Part shown: positions 1 through 5,221 of the stretch, piece by piece | How the letters are laid out: each line of letters begins with the position of its first letter | Numbering within the stretch: the stretch's first letter is position 1 | From: Betaproteobacteria bacterium | Lineage (GTDB): Bacteria; Pseudomonadota; Gammaproteobacteria; Burkholderiales; Burkholderiaceae_C | Length of the DNA stretch: 5,221 nucleotides | Assembly: GCA_009925955.1 (NCBI GenBank) | Contig: RFPX01000099.1 | Coordinates: 1 to 5,221, forward strand | Reading direction: 5' to 3' | Notes under the pieces: model-generated | The model's database searches: none | The model's input: only the letters and a program-made list of their open reading frames with translations | What the model was told of the DNA's origin: nothing | Program-made: the position numbers and the translations under genes

Positions 1-1
1 G

Positions 2-259
2 GTTCGCGATGGCGTGCACGGCCAGCGACTGGCCGTGGTGGAGGGCGAGGCGGGCTTTCTGCGCGGCGCCCTGCGCGTGCTCAGCCACGACCGCATGCGC
101 CGCAACATCGGAGCGCAGGCTCCGTTTGAGCTGCACCTGCGGCAAGACGGGCGGCTCACGCTGATCGACCCCCAAACCGGAACACGACTGGACCTGGAGT
201 CCTTTGGGCCTCAACACGCCGGCAGCTTTGCACGATTGATTCAGAAGGAAACGCCATGA
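2..259 (+). CDS. puhC: PuhC, photosynthetic reaction centre/LH1 complex assembly protein (5'-truncated)
   Basis: The reading frame is open from the left edge, so only the last 85 codons are present; the N-terminal membrane anchor expected for PuhC lies outside the window. What remains is the soluble domain. It shows the PuhC pattern of a Gly/Phe/Arg turn (GEAGFLRGALRVL), a basic stretch (HDRMRRNIG), then PFEL, DGRLTLIDPQTG and a C-terminal LDLESFGP followed by AFARL-like residues (GSFARLI). In Rhodobacter PuhC is needed for normal assembly and organisation of the reaction centre-LH1 core complex in the membrane; that role is known for the family and inferred here. A GTG at 14 could be mistaken for a start, but the family pattern continues upstream (RDG), so it is internal. 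The stop overlaps the acsF start as ATGA, which fits a puh operon. Identification rests on motif memory plus the strong neighbours acsF and puhE. Confidence 0.88.
   Translation, partial: VRDGVHGQRLAVVEGEAGFLRGALRVLSHDRMRRNIGAQAPFELHLRQDGRLTLIDPQTGTRLDLESFGPQHAGSFARLIQKETP
245..250 (+). promoter_or_regulatory. Ribosome binding site of acsF
   Basis: AAGGAA lies inside the last codons of puhC, five bases before the ATG at 256. It is the best Shine-Dalgarno match among the gene starts here, and it supports ATG 256 as the true acsF start even though that start overlaps the puhC stop. Confidence 0.75.
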
Positions 260-1362
260 GCACAGACCGCCAAACCCTCCCCAACGGCATCGCCGCACCG
301 GGGTTCAGCAGCTCCGATGACGCCGCCCGTAAGGCCAAGGAAACCACGCTGTTGAGCCCGCGCTTCTACACCACCGACTTCAAGGCGATGGACGCGATCG
401 ACGTGTCGCCCGTGCGGGCCGAGTGGGACGCGATGATGGCCGAGTACGAAGGCGACAACAACCACGACCACTTCCAGCGCGACGCCGCCTTCGGCGATGA
501 GGCCCGTGCCAGCCTGGCCGCGCTGACGCCTGAACTGCGCAAGGAGTTCGTGGACTTTCTCATCACCTCGGTGACCTCGGAGTTTTCAGGCTGCATCCTG
601 TACAACGAGATCGCCAAGAACGTGGACAACCCCGACATCAAGCAGCTCATGCGCTTCATGGCGCGTGACGAGTCTCGCCACGCCGGCTTCATCAACCAGT
701 CCCTGCGGGATTTCGGCATCGGCATCGACCTCGGTGACCTCAAGCGAACCAAGCAGTACACCTACTTCAAGCCCAAGTACATCTTCTACGCCACCTACCT
801 GTCGGAGAAGATCGGTTACGCGCGGTACATCAGCATCTTCCGCCAATTGGAGAAGCACCCCGATAAGCGCTTTCATCCGATCTTTCGCTGGTTCGAGCGC
901 TGGTGCAACGACGAATTCCGCCACGGCGAATCGTTCGCCCTGATCATGCGGGCCAACCCCCATCTGCTGCAGGGTGGCAACAAGCTGTGGATCCGCTTCT
1001 TCCTGTTGGCCGTCTACGCCACCATGTACGTCCGGGACCACACCCGCCCCATGCTGCACAACGCCATGGGCTTGGACTCCACGGAGTACGACTGGCAGGT
1101 CCTGAAGATCACCTCGGAGATCACACGCCAGGTCTTCCCCCTCACCCTGGATCTGGACAACCCCGCCTTCCGGGCCGGCATGGACCGACTGGTCGACCTG
1201 TCCCGGCGCATGGAGGCGGCCCGTGAACGCGGCGGCGTGGTGGGCCAACTGCAGCGCGCGGGCTGTGCCCTGGCCGCCGGATGGACCTATCTGCGCCTGT
1301 ACACCCTGCCGGTGAAGTCTCACGAGCTGCCCGAGCAGATTCGGATGCAGCCGGCTTGGTGA
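256..1362 (+). CDS. acsF: Aerobic magnesium-protoporphyrin IX monomethyl ester (oxidative) cyclase AcsF
   Basis: A complete 368-residue protein, of normal length for AcsF. AcsF is the diiron, oxygen-dependent enzyme that forms the isocyclic E ring of bacteriochlorophyll, converting Mg-protoporphyrin IX monomethyl ester to divinyl protochlorophyllide at the membrane. The ferritin-like metal ligands are all visible: Glu109 (TSEFSG), the DESRH motif at 138-142, Glu184 (YLSEKIGY) and the DEFRH motif at 219-223. Other family blocks include the RFYTTDF stretch near residue 36, KPKYIFYATYLSEK near 172 and NPHLLQGGNKLW near 234. The ATG at 256 has a good ribosome binding site and overlaps the puhC stop, so translation is probably coupled. 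Of the known classes, the Rubrivivax enzyme works without an added BciE or Ycf54 subunit; whether that holds here is inference. No key residue is missing and the gene looks functional. Its presence indicates bacteriochlorophyll synthesis under oxygen; an anaerobic BchE is not in this window. Confidence 0.97.
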   Translation: MSTDRQTLPNGIAAPGFSSSDDAARKAKETTLLSPRFYTTDFKAMDAIDVSPVRAEWDAMMAEYEGDNNHDHFQRDAAFGDEARASLAALTPELRKEFVDFLITSVTSEFSGCILYNEIAKNVDNPDIKQLMRFMARDESRHAGFINQSLRDFGIGIDLGDLKRTKQYTYFKPKYIFYATYLSEKIGYARYISIFRQLEKHPDKRFHPIFRWFERWCNDEFRHGESFALIMRANPHLLQGGNKLWIRFFLLAVYATMYVRDHTRPMLHNAMGLDSTEYDWQVLKITSEITRQVFPLTLDLDNPAFRAGMDRLVDLSRRMEAARERGGVVGQLQRAGCALAAGWTYLRLYTLPVKSHELPEQIRMQPAW

Positions 1363-1399
1363 GACACGGCCGCTTGATGATGCTCGGCGCAACCCACGC

Positions 1400-1404
1400 A
1401 AGGG
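1400..1404 (+). promoter_or_regulatory. Ribosome binding site of puhE in the acsF-puhE gap
   Basis: AAGGG sits nine bases before the ATG at 1414 in the only non-overlapping gap of the cluster (1363-1413, 51 bases). Two ATGs at 1377 and 1380 in the same gap are in other frames and do not lead into puhE. I see no hairpin followed by a T-run in the gap, so transcription probably continues from acsF. Confidence 0.55.
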
Positions 1405-1413
1405 CCCCCGCCC

Positions 1414-2316
1414 ATGGCTGACTGGCTCCTGCCGGCGGTCTTCGCCGTGTTCATCTGGTGGTTCAGCACCGGCGTGGTGATCCTGCTGGACGGCCTGCCA
1501 CACCGCACCTTCCGCTGGAGCCTGGTGATCTCCAGCCTGCTGGCCATTGGGGCGCTGCTGGGCCTGGCGCACACGGCCTCACAAACCAGCGTGGCGGGCG
1601 CCTACTGCGCGTTCACCTGCGCGCTCTTGTTGTGGGGTTGGCATGAACTGTCCTTTCTCACCGGCTGGATCACCGGCCCACGCAAGTGGGGCCACACCGA
1701 GGGCTGTTCCCGCTGGCGTCAAGCCCTCCAAGCCGTTCAGGTGATCCTGTGGCATGAACTGTGGCTGCTGTTGTCCTTGAGCCTGCTGGCGGCCATGACG
1801 TGGAACCAGGCCAACACCGTGGGCCTGTGGACCTTTGCGGGTCTTTGGTGCATGAGGGCCAGCGCCAAGCTCAATCTGTTTCTGGGCGTTCGCAACCTGG
1901 GTTTGGAGTTTCTCCCCAGCCACCTGAACTACCTGCAGCACTATTTCCGCCGCGCGCCGATGAACCTTCTGATGCCGTGGTCCATCACGGTGTCCACGGC
2001 GCTGGTGGTGTGGCTGGTGATGGGCGCCATGGCCGCGGAGCCGGGCAGCGCCACGGCCATCGGCAAGCTGTTGGTGGCCACCTTGCTGGCCATGGGCACC
2101 TTGGAACACTGGATGCTGGTGCTGCCGGTCAACCCCAGTGCCCTGTGGCGTTGGGCCCTGCGCGAGCACCCCAAGCCCGGGACAGCCCCCTTGGCGCAAG
2201 ACCCCATAGGCGGGGCCACCACCGAGGGCCACACGCCGCCGTCCGCACCCACCACGGGCACCGCACACCTGAGGATCCAGACCGATGAAGAGCTACTACA
2301 CGCCCGCTCGGCCTGA
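1414..2316 (+). CDS. puhE: PuhE, putative photosynthetic complex assembly protein 2 (DUF3623 family membrane protein)
   Basis: A 300-residue polytopic membrane protein with about seven hydrophobic segments (roughly residues 5-25, 36-53, 58-78, 108-128, 134-152, 186-206 and 214-237). The PuhE hallmarks are HELSFLTGWITGPR at 77-90 and the polar loop KLNLFLGVRNLG followed by EFLP and HLNYL, spanning about 152-174. In Rhodobacter capsulatus PuhE affects reaction centre/LH1 assembly and was reported as a negative modulator of bacteriochlorophyll synthesis; its biochemical activity is not known to me. Position directly after acsF is the typical purple-bacterial order. His-Glu pairs occur in membrane segments at 77-78 and 114-115, each preceded by Trp, and Glu231-His232 lies in the last one. 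After the last span, residues about 250-300 form a hydrophilic Pro/Thr/Gly-rich tail that looks disordered; part of its coding sequence carries the crtI ribosome binding site and start. Confidence 0.92.
   Translation: MADWLLPAVFAVFIWWFSTGVVILLDGLPHRTFRWSLVISSLLAIGALLGLAHTASQTSVAGAYCAFTCALLLWGWHELSFLTGWITGPRKWGHTEGCSRWRQALQAVQVILWHELWLLLSLSLLAAMTWNQANTVGLWTFAGLWCMRASAKLNLFLGVRNLGLEFLPSHLNYLQHYFRRAPMNLLMPWSITVSTALVVWLVMGAMAAEPGSATAIGKLLVATLLAMGTLEHWMLVLPVNPSALWRWALREHPKPGTAPLAQDPIGGATTEGHTPPSAPTTGTAHLRIQTDEELLHARSA
2271..2275 (+). promoter_or_regulatory. Ribosome binding site that decides the crtI start
   Basis: GAGGA lies nine bases before the ATG at 2285, within the puhE coding region. The alternative in-frame GTG at 2324, after the puhE stop, has no purine-rich site in front of it. 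This favours the overlapping ATG as the crtI start. Confidence 0.6.
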
Positions 2317-3859
2317 CCCAGGCGTGGTCCACCCGCCCCAGGGGGGATCACTGGGGCCTGCCGCCGTTCGGCCGCACGCCATCGTCATCGGCAGCGGTTT
2401 TGGCGGCTTGGCCGCTGCCGTACGCCTGGGGGCCAAAGGCTACCGGGTGACGGTGCTGGAAAAGCTTGACCAGGTCGGCGGTCGCGCCGCCGTGTGGCGC
2501 CAAGACGGCTACACCTTCGATGCCGGGCCCACCATCATCACCGCGCCTCACCTGTTGGAAGAACTCTGGACCTTGTGCGGCCAGCGCATGAGCGACCACG
2601 TCACCCTCAAGGCGATGGACCCGTTCTACCGCATCCGCTTTGATGACGGCTCTCACTTCGACTATTGCGGCGACACCGACCGGATGCGCGAAGAAGTGGC
2701 GCGCTTCGCCCCGGAGGACATTGAAGGCTACGACCGCTTCATGGCCTACGCCGAAAAGTGCCGCAAGCTGGGCTTCGAAGGCCTGGGAACCGTTCCGTTC
2801 GACAGTGTCGGCGACCTGCTGGCCGCCATCCCCTCGATGGTGCGCATGCGTGCTTGGACACCCATCTACGACCGGGTGGCCAGCTACCTGAGCAACCCCA
2901 AACTGCGCATCGTTTTCAGCTTCCACCCTCTGCTGATCGGCGGCAACCCCTTCTCGGTGACGTCGGCGTATGCCCTGATCAATGCGCTGGAAAAGCGCTG
3001 GGGCGTGCACTGGGCCATGGGCGGAACAGGCGCGCTCGCACAGGGCCTGGCCAAACTCATCCGCGGCCAGGGCCATGACATTCGCTTGAACAGCGAGGTT
3101 CGACAGATTCTGGTGAAGCAAGGGCGTGCCCAAGGCGTCACGCTGGCCGATGGCCAAACCCTCCACGCCGACCTGGTGGTGTGCAACGCCGATGTGGCCT
3201 GGACCTACAAGAACCTCATCGCACCCGAGCACCGCCGGCACTGGAGCGACCGCCGCATTGAGAAAGGCCGCTACTCCATGAGCCTGTTCGTGTGGTACTT
3301 CGGCACCAACCGACGCTACGAAGACGTGCCCCACCACATGCTGGTCTTGGGGCCGCGCTATCGAGACCTGCTCAAGGACATCTTCAAGCGCCATCGCCTG
3401 GCCCCGGACTTCAGCCTCTACCTGCACCGTCCCAGTGCCAGCGACCCGAGCATGGCCCCTGCCGGCTGCGACGCGTTCTATGCCCTGTCACCGGTGCCGC
3501 ACCTGGACAGCGGCACCGATTGGCCCGCCACGGCCGAGCGCTACCGCCAGTCGGTGCAGGAGGCACTGGAGCGCACGGTGCTGCCGGACTTGGGGTCCCA
3601 CATCGTCACCTCGCGCGTGACCACACCGCTGGACTTTCAAGACCGGCTGCTGTCTTACAAGGGTGCGGCGTTCGGATTGGAGCCCTTGCTGCTGCAAAGC
3701 GCCTGGTTCAGGCCCCACAACCGAAGCGAAGACATCCAACACCTGTACATGGTGGGCGCCAGCACCCACCCTGGCGCGGGCGTTCCTGGCGTGCTCATGT
3801 CGGCCATGGCGCTGGACAAGGTCATTCCCCCTGCTCACGAATTCAGCCTACGCCCATGA
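2285..3859 (+). CDS. crtI: Phytoene desaturase CrtI (bacterial, FAD-dependent)
   Basis: A 524-residue flavoprotein that introduces successive double bonds into phytoene, giving neurosporene and/or lycopene for spheroidene- or spirilloxanthin-type carotenoids. The product (three or four desaturations) cannot be read from the sequence. The N-terminal dinucleotide-binding fold starts at residue 32 with VIGSGFGGLAAA (Gly36, Gly38, Gly41), followed by VLEK at 57-60, QVGGRA at 63-68 and the substrate-end block FDAGPTI at 78-84. The C-terminal bacterial phytoene dehydrogenase signature is intact at about 488-507 (YMVGASTHPGAGVPG then VLMSA). It is assigned as CrtI rather than the related CrtD because crtB follows directly and the length and C-terminus fit. 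The gene starts 32 bases inside puhE; the first 30 residues (MKSYYTPARP, then HPPQGGSLGP) are an unusual extension before the fold, so a shorter natural protein is possible. Its stop overlaps the crtB start as ATGA. Confidence 0.95.
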   Translation: MKSYYTPARPDPGVVHPPQGGSLGPAAVRPHAIVIGSGFGGLAAAVRLGAKGYRVTVLEKLDQVGGRAAVWRQDGYTFDAGPTIITAPHLLEELWTLCGQRMSDHVTLKAMDPFYRIRFDDGSHFDYCGDTDRMREEVARFAPEDIEGYDRFMAYAEKCRKLGFEGLGTVPFDSVGDLLAAIPSMVRMRAWTPIYDRVASYLSNPKLRIVFSFHPLLIGGNPFSVTSAYALINALEKRWGVHWAMGGTGALAQGLAKLIRGQGHDIRLNSEVRQILVKQGRAQGVTLADGQTLHADLVVCNADVAWTYKNLIAPEHRRHWSDRRIEKGRYSMSLFVWYFGTNRRYEDVPHHMLVLGPRYRDLLKDIFKRHRLAPDFSLYLHRPSASDPSMAPAGCDAFYALSPVPHLDSGTDWPATAERYRQSVQEALERTVLPDLGSHIVTSRVTTPLDFQDRLLSYKGAAFGLEPLLLQSAWFRPHNRSEDIQHLYMVGASTHPGAGVPGVLMSAMALDKVIPPAHEFSLRP

Positions 3860-4977
3860 ACACCCACGCCCTGCCTCCTCCCAGCGCCTTGGGCCAACGG
3901 TTGCCCGAGGACTTCGATCTCAAGGCCTGCCGAAGCCTGATGCGTGGGGGCTCCAAGACCTTCTTTGCCGCCTCCTTGCTCTTGCCGCCCCGCATACGGC
4001 TGGCCGCCACGGCGCTCTATGCCTTTTGCCGCGTGGCCGATGACCTGATCGACGATGGTGTGGACAAGGCCGCGGCCACCGCCGAATTGCAGCAGCGCTT
4101 GGATGCGGTCTATCGCGCCCACCCGCAACAACTGGAGTCCGACCTGGCGCTGGCCATGGTGGTTCACCAGCATCAGATTCCCCGTGCACTGCTGGACGCG
4201 CTCTTGGAGGGCTTTGCCTGGGATGCGCAGCAGCGGCGGTACGAAACCATCGAAGACCTGCACGCCTATGCGGCACGCGTGGCCTCCACCGTGGGCGCGA
4301 TGATGACCCTGATCATGGGTGTGCGCAGCGCCGCCGCGCTGGCCCGTGCCTGCGATTTAGGCGTGGCCATGCAGCTCACCAACATTGCCCGCGACGTGGG
4401 TGAGGACGCTCGCGCGGGTCGCCTGTACCTGCCGCGCCAATGGATGCGCCAGGAAGGCCTGGACCCCGACCTGTGGATGCAGGACCCCGGCTTCAACGAG
4501 GCCATCGGGCGCGTGGTCCAGCGGCTGCTGAGCGAGGCCGACGCCTTGTACAAGCGCGCAGAAGCCGGCATTGGCCTGCTGCCCAAAGACTGCCAAGCGG
4601 CCATCCGTGCCGCGGGCTTGGTGTATGCGGAGATCGGCCGTGAAGTCGAGCGCCGAGGAAACAACTCCGTGGACAGCCGGGCCGTGGTGTCCAGCCGGCG
4701 CAAGCTCTTGCTCCTGGGAAAGGCGCTGGCCAGCCCCACGCGGCCACGCCGCGCGGCGGGCCCGGAAGGCACCTGGGACGCGGCGCTGGGAGCCACCGAA
4801 TTCCTCGTGCGGGCTTCGGCCCAAAGCGACCCGGCCGGTGCGCCCGACCTTGGCGAAGCCTCCACCGATGACGGCCGCGTGGTTTGGCTCATCGACCTGT
4901 TCGAACGGCGCGAGGCAGAGCGCTTGCGCCGCAACGACATTGGCGTGCCCACATGGACAGCGAACACTGGCCGCTGA
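3856..4977 (+). CDS. crtB: Phytoene synthase CrtB
   Basis: A 373-residue all-helical prenyl synthase that condenses two geranylgeranyl diphosphates, via prephytoene diphosphate, to phytoene, the substrate of CrtI encoded just upstream. Key features are GGSKTFFAASLL at 31-42, the first aspartate-rich motif ADDLIDD at 61-67 within ALYAFCRVADD, the second motif QLTNIARDVGED at 173-184 (Asp180, Asp184), and RLYLP at 189-193. These are the Mg/diphosphate-binding elements of the squalene/phytoene synthase family and all look intact. A variable Pro/Ala/Gly-rich linker follows the core (about 292-340), then a final amphipathic helix (VVWLIDLFERREAERLRR). The frame stays open far upstream (to 3292) inside crtI, but that part has no family similarity. 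ATG 3856 is chosen because it overlaps the crtI stop as ATGA and precedes the conserved N-terminus. No clear Shine-Dalgarno lies before it, so translation probably depends on ribosomes finishing crtI. Confidence 0.96.
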   Translation: MNTHALPPPSALGQRLPEDFDLKACRSLMRGGSKTFFAASLLLPPRIRLAATALYAFCRVADDLIDDGVDKAAATAELQQRLDAVYRAHPQQLESDLALAMVVHQHQIPRALLDALLEGFAWDAQQRRYETIEDLHAYAARVASTVGAMMTLIMGVRSAAALARACDLGVAMQLTNIARDVGEDARAGRLYLPRQWMRQEGLDPDLWMQDPGFNEAIGRVVQRLLSEADALYKRAEAGIGLLPKDCQAAIRAAGLVYAEIGREVERRGNNSVDSRAVVSSRRKLLLLGKALASPTRPRRAAGPEGTWDAALGATEFLVRASAQSDPAGAPDLGEASTDDGRVVWLIDLFERREAERLRRNDIGVPTWTANTGR

Positions 4978-5156
4978 TCCTGATCGAAGGCGTGCTGGTG
5001 TTCGGCGGCGCCCTGGCCTTTGGGTGGTGGCAGCTGCGCTCGGTCAAGCAAGACCGCGCCCGGCTGCAGGCCCAACGGGCCCGAGAACTTGAAGCCGAGC
5101 AGCAGGGCAAGAGCACCGACGACACACCCAAGCCGCCGCCCGGTCAGGGCCACTAG
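4953..5156 (+). CDS. Small single-span membrane protein of unknown function
   Basis: A 67-residue protein that I cannot name. Residues about 7-27 (PLILIEGVLVFGGALAFGWW) form one hydrophobic segment with an embedded Glu12. A charged helical stretch rich in Arg, Gln, Glu and Ala follows (about 29-52, with QLRSVKQDRARLQAQRAREL), likely cytoplasmic and able to form a coiled coil. The tail is short and Pro/Gly-rich. Basic residues right after the membrane segment suggest a C-terminus-in orientation. The ATG at 4953 overlaps the end of crtB by 25 bases in another frame; no strong ribosome binding site is seen, so coupling to crtB is likely. An in-frame TTG at 4884 would add 23 Arg-rich residues deep inside crtB and is less plausible. 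Similar short proteins seem familiar from Burkholderiales genomes, but that is an impression. The composition is that of a real membrane protein rather than a shadow frame. Its role in carotenoid or photosystem biogenesis is suggested only by position. Confidence 0.72.
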   Translation: MDSEHWPLILIEGVLVFGGALAFGWWQLRSVKQDRARLQAQRARELEAEQQGKSTDDTPKPPPGQGH

Positions 5157-5221
5157 CGCCTGCGGGGCATTCGAAAGGGCAGCATCATCTGCACGGGCCA
5201 GGCGGCCAAGCGACGGGCGTC
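5153..5221 (-). CDS. C-terminal end of a convergent gene, possibly carotenoid 1,2-hydratase (CrtC)
   Basis: On the minus strand a frame is open from the right edge for 22 codons and ends at a TAG (5155-5153). The peptide is DARRLAAWPVQMMLPFRMPRRR. The amphipathic stretch and the basic PFRMPRR ending look like a genuine protein C-terminus and remind me of CrtC (hydroxyneurosporene/carotenoid 1,2-hydratase) tails, and crtC would fit next to crtI-crtB. With so few residues this is a weak guess; the strand call is firmer than the name. Its stop shares the palindrome CTAG (5153-5156) with the stop of the small plus-strand gene, so the two genes converge with no spacer. No plus-strand feature is seen after 5156. 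Confidence 0.45.
   Translation of the reverse strand, partial: DARRLAAWPVQMMLPFRMPRRR

Noticed and set aside
1363..1413. Possible terminator or promoter in the acsF-puhE gap
   Set aside because: No stable inverted repeat with a T-run and no clear -35/-10 pair was seen; only a ribosome binding site is supported.
586..1572. Open minus-strand frame of 328 codons across acsF
   Set aside because: Its composition (Gln, Gly, Val, His rich, no domain pattern) is that of the complement of a GC-rich gene; acsF on the other strand is intact with all catalytic motifs.
2348..3427. Open minus-strand frame of 359 codons across crtI
   Set aside because: It mirrors crtI codon structure and shows no recognisable motif or ribosome binding site; long antisense frames are expected at this GC content.
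3292..3855. In-frame upstream extension of crtB inside crtI, which would make a 561-residue protein
   Set aside because: The added segment is Pro/Arg/His-rich and is simply crtI read in another frame. The conserved phytoene synthase begins just after ATG 3856, which overlaps the crtI stop.
4884..4952. TTG-initiated longer form of the small membrane protein
   Set aside because: The extra 23 residues are Arg-rich and derive from the crtB C-terminal helix in another frame; ATG 4953 directly precedes the membrane segment.
4266..5153. Open minus-strand frame of 295 codons across crtB and the small gene
   Set aside because: Ser/Arg/Pro-rich with no family features, and it lies opposite the conserved CrtB core.
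1..5221. Mobile elements, tRNA/rRNA genes, CRISPR arrays or a defence-type system
   Set aside because: No transposase motifs, terminal repeats, spaced direct repeats or RNA gene patterns were seen; almost every base is accounted for by photosynthesis-cluster genes.

Overview
The window is a GC-rich stretch of a purple-bacterial photosynthesis gene cluster. Five well-supported genes lie head to tail on the plus strand: puhC (3' part only), acsF, puhE, crtI and crtB. They are followed by a small unnamed membrane-protein gene. At the right edge the 3' end of a gene on the minus strand begins. The combination of oxygen-dependent cyclase (AcsF), Puh assembly proteins and bacterial-type CrtI/CrtB points to an anoxygenic phototrophic proteobacterium that lives with oxygen. 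The style of the proteins suggests a betaproteobacterium of the order Burkholderiales (Rubrivivax/Rhodoferax/Limnohabitans-like). The taxonomic placement is inferred from protein character and base composition, not from a search.

Layout. 2-259 encodes the C-terminal half of PuhC, a reaction-centre/LH1 assembly factor. 256-1362 encodes AcsF, the aerobic Mg-protoporphyrin IX monomethyl ester cyclase, with both diiron motifs intact. A 51-base gap follows, with a ribosome binding site. 1414-2316 encodes PuhE, a polytopic membrane protein of the DUF3623 type. 2285-3859 encodes phytoene desaturase CrtI, which starts inside the end of puhE. 3856-4977 encodes phytoene synthase CrtB. 4953-5156 encodes a 67-residue single-span membrane protein that overlaps the end of crtB. 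5153-5221 (minus) is the tail of a convergent gene, possibly carotenoid hydratase crtC.

How they work together. The genes look like one transcription unit: four of the five plus-strand junctions overlap (two ATGA stop/start overlaps, one 32-base overlap and one 25-base overlap). The unit joins a bacteriochlorophyll ring-closure enzyme (AcsF), factors that place pigments in the reaction centre/LH1 complex (PuhC, PuhE) and the first two carotenoid enzymes (CrtB makes phytoene, CrtI desaturates it). Such coupling would keep bacteriochlorophyll, carotenoid and apoprotein assembly in step. I saw no convincing internal promoter, terminator, tRNA, mobile element or CRISPR. I found no clearly new system. 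The least explained items are the small membrane protein, the repeated His-Glu pairs in PuhE, and the N-terminal extension of CrtI.
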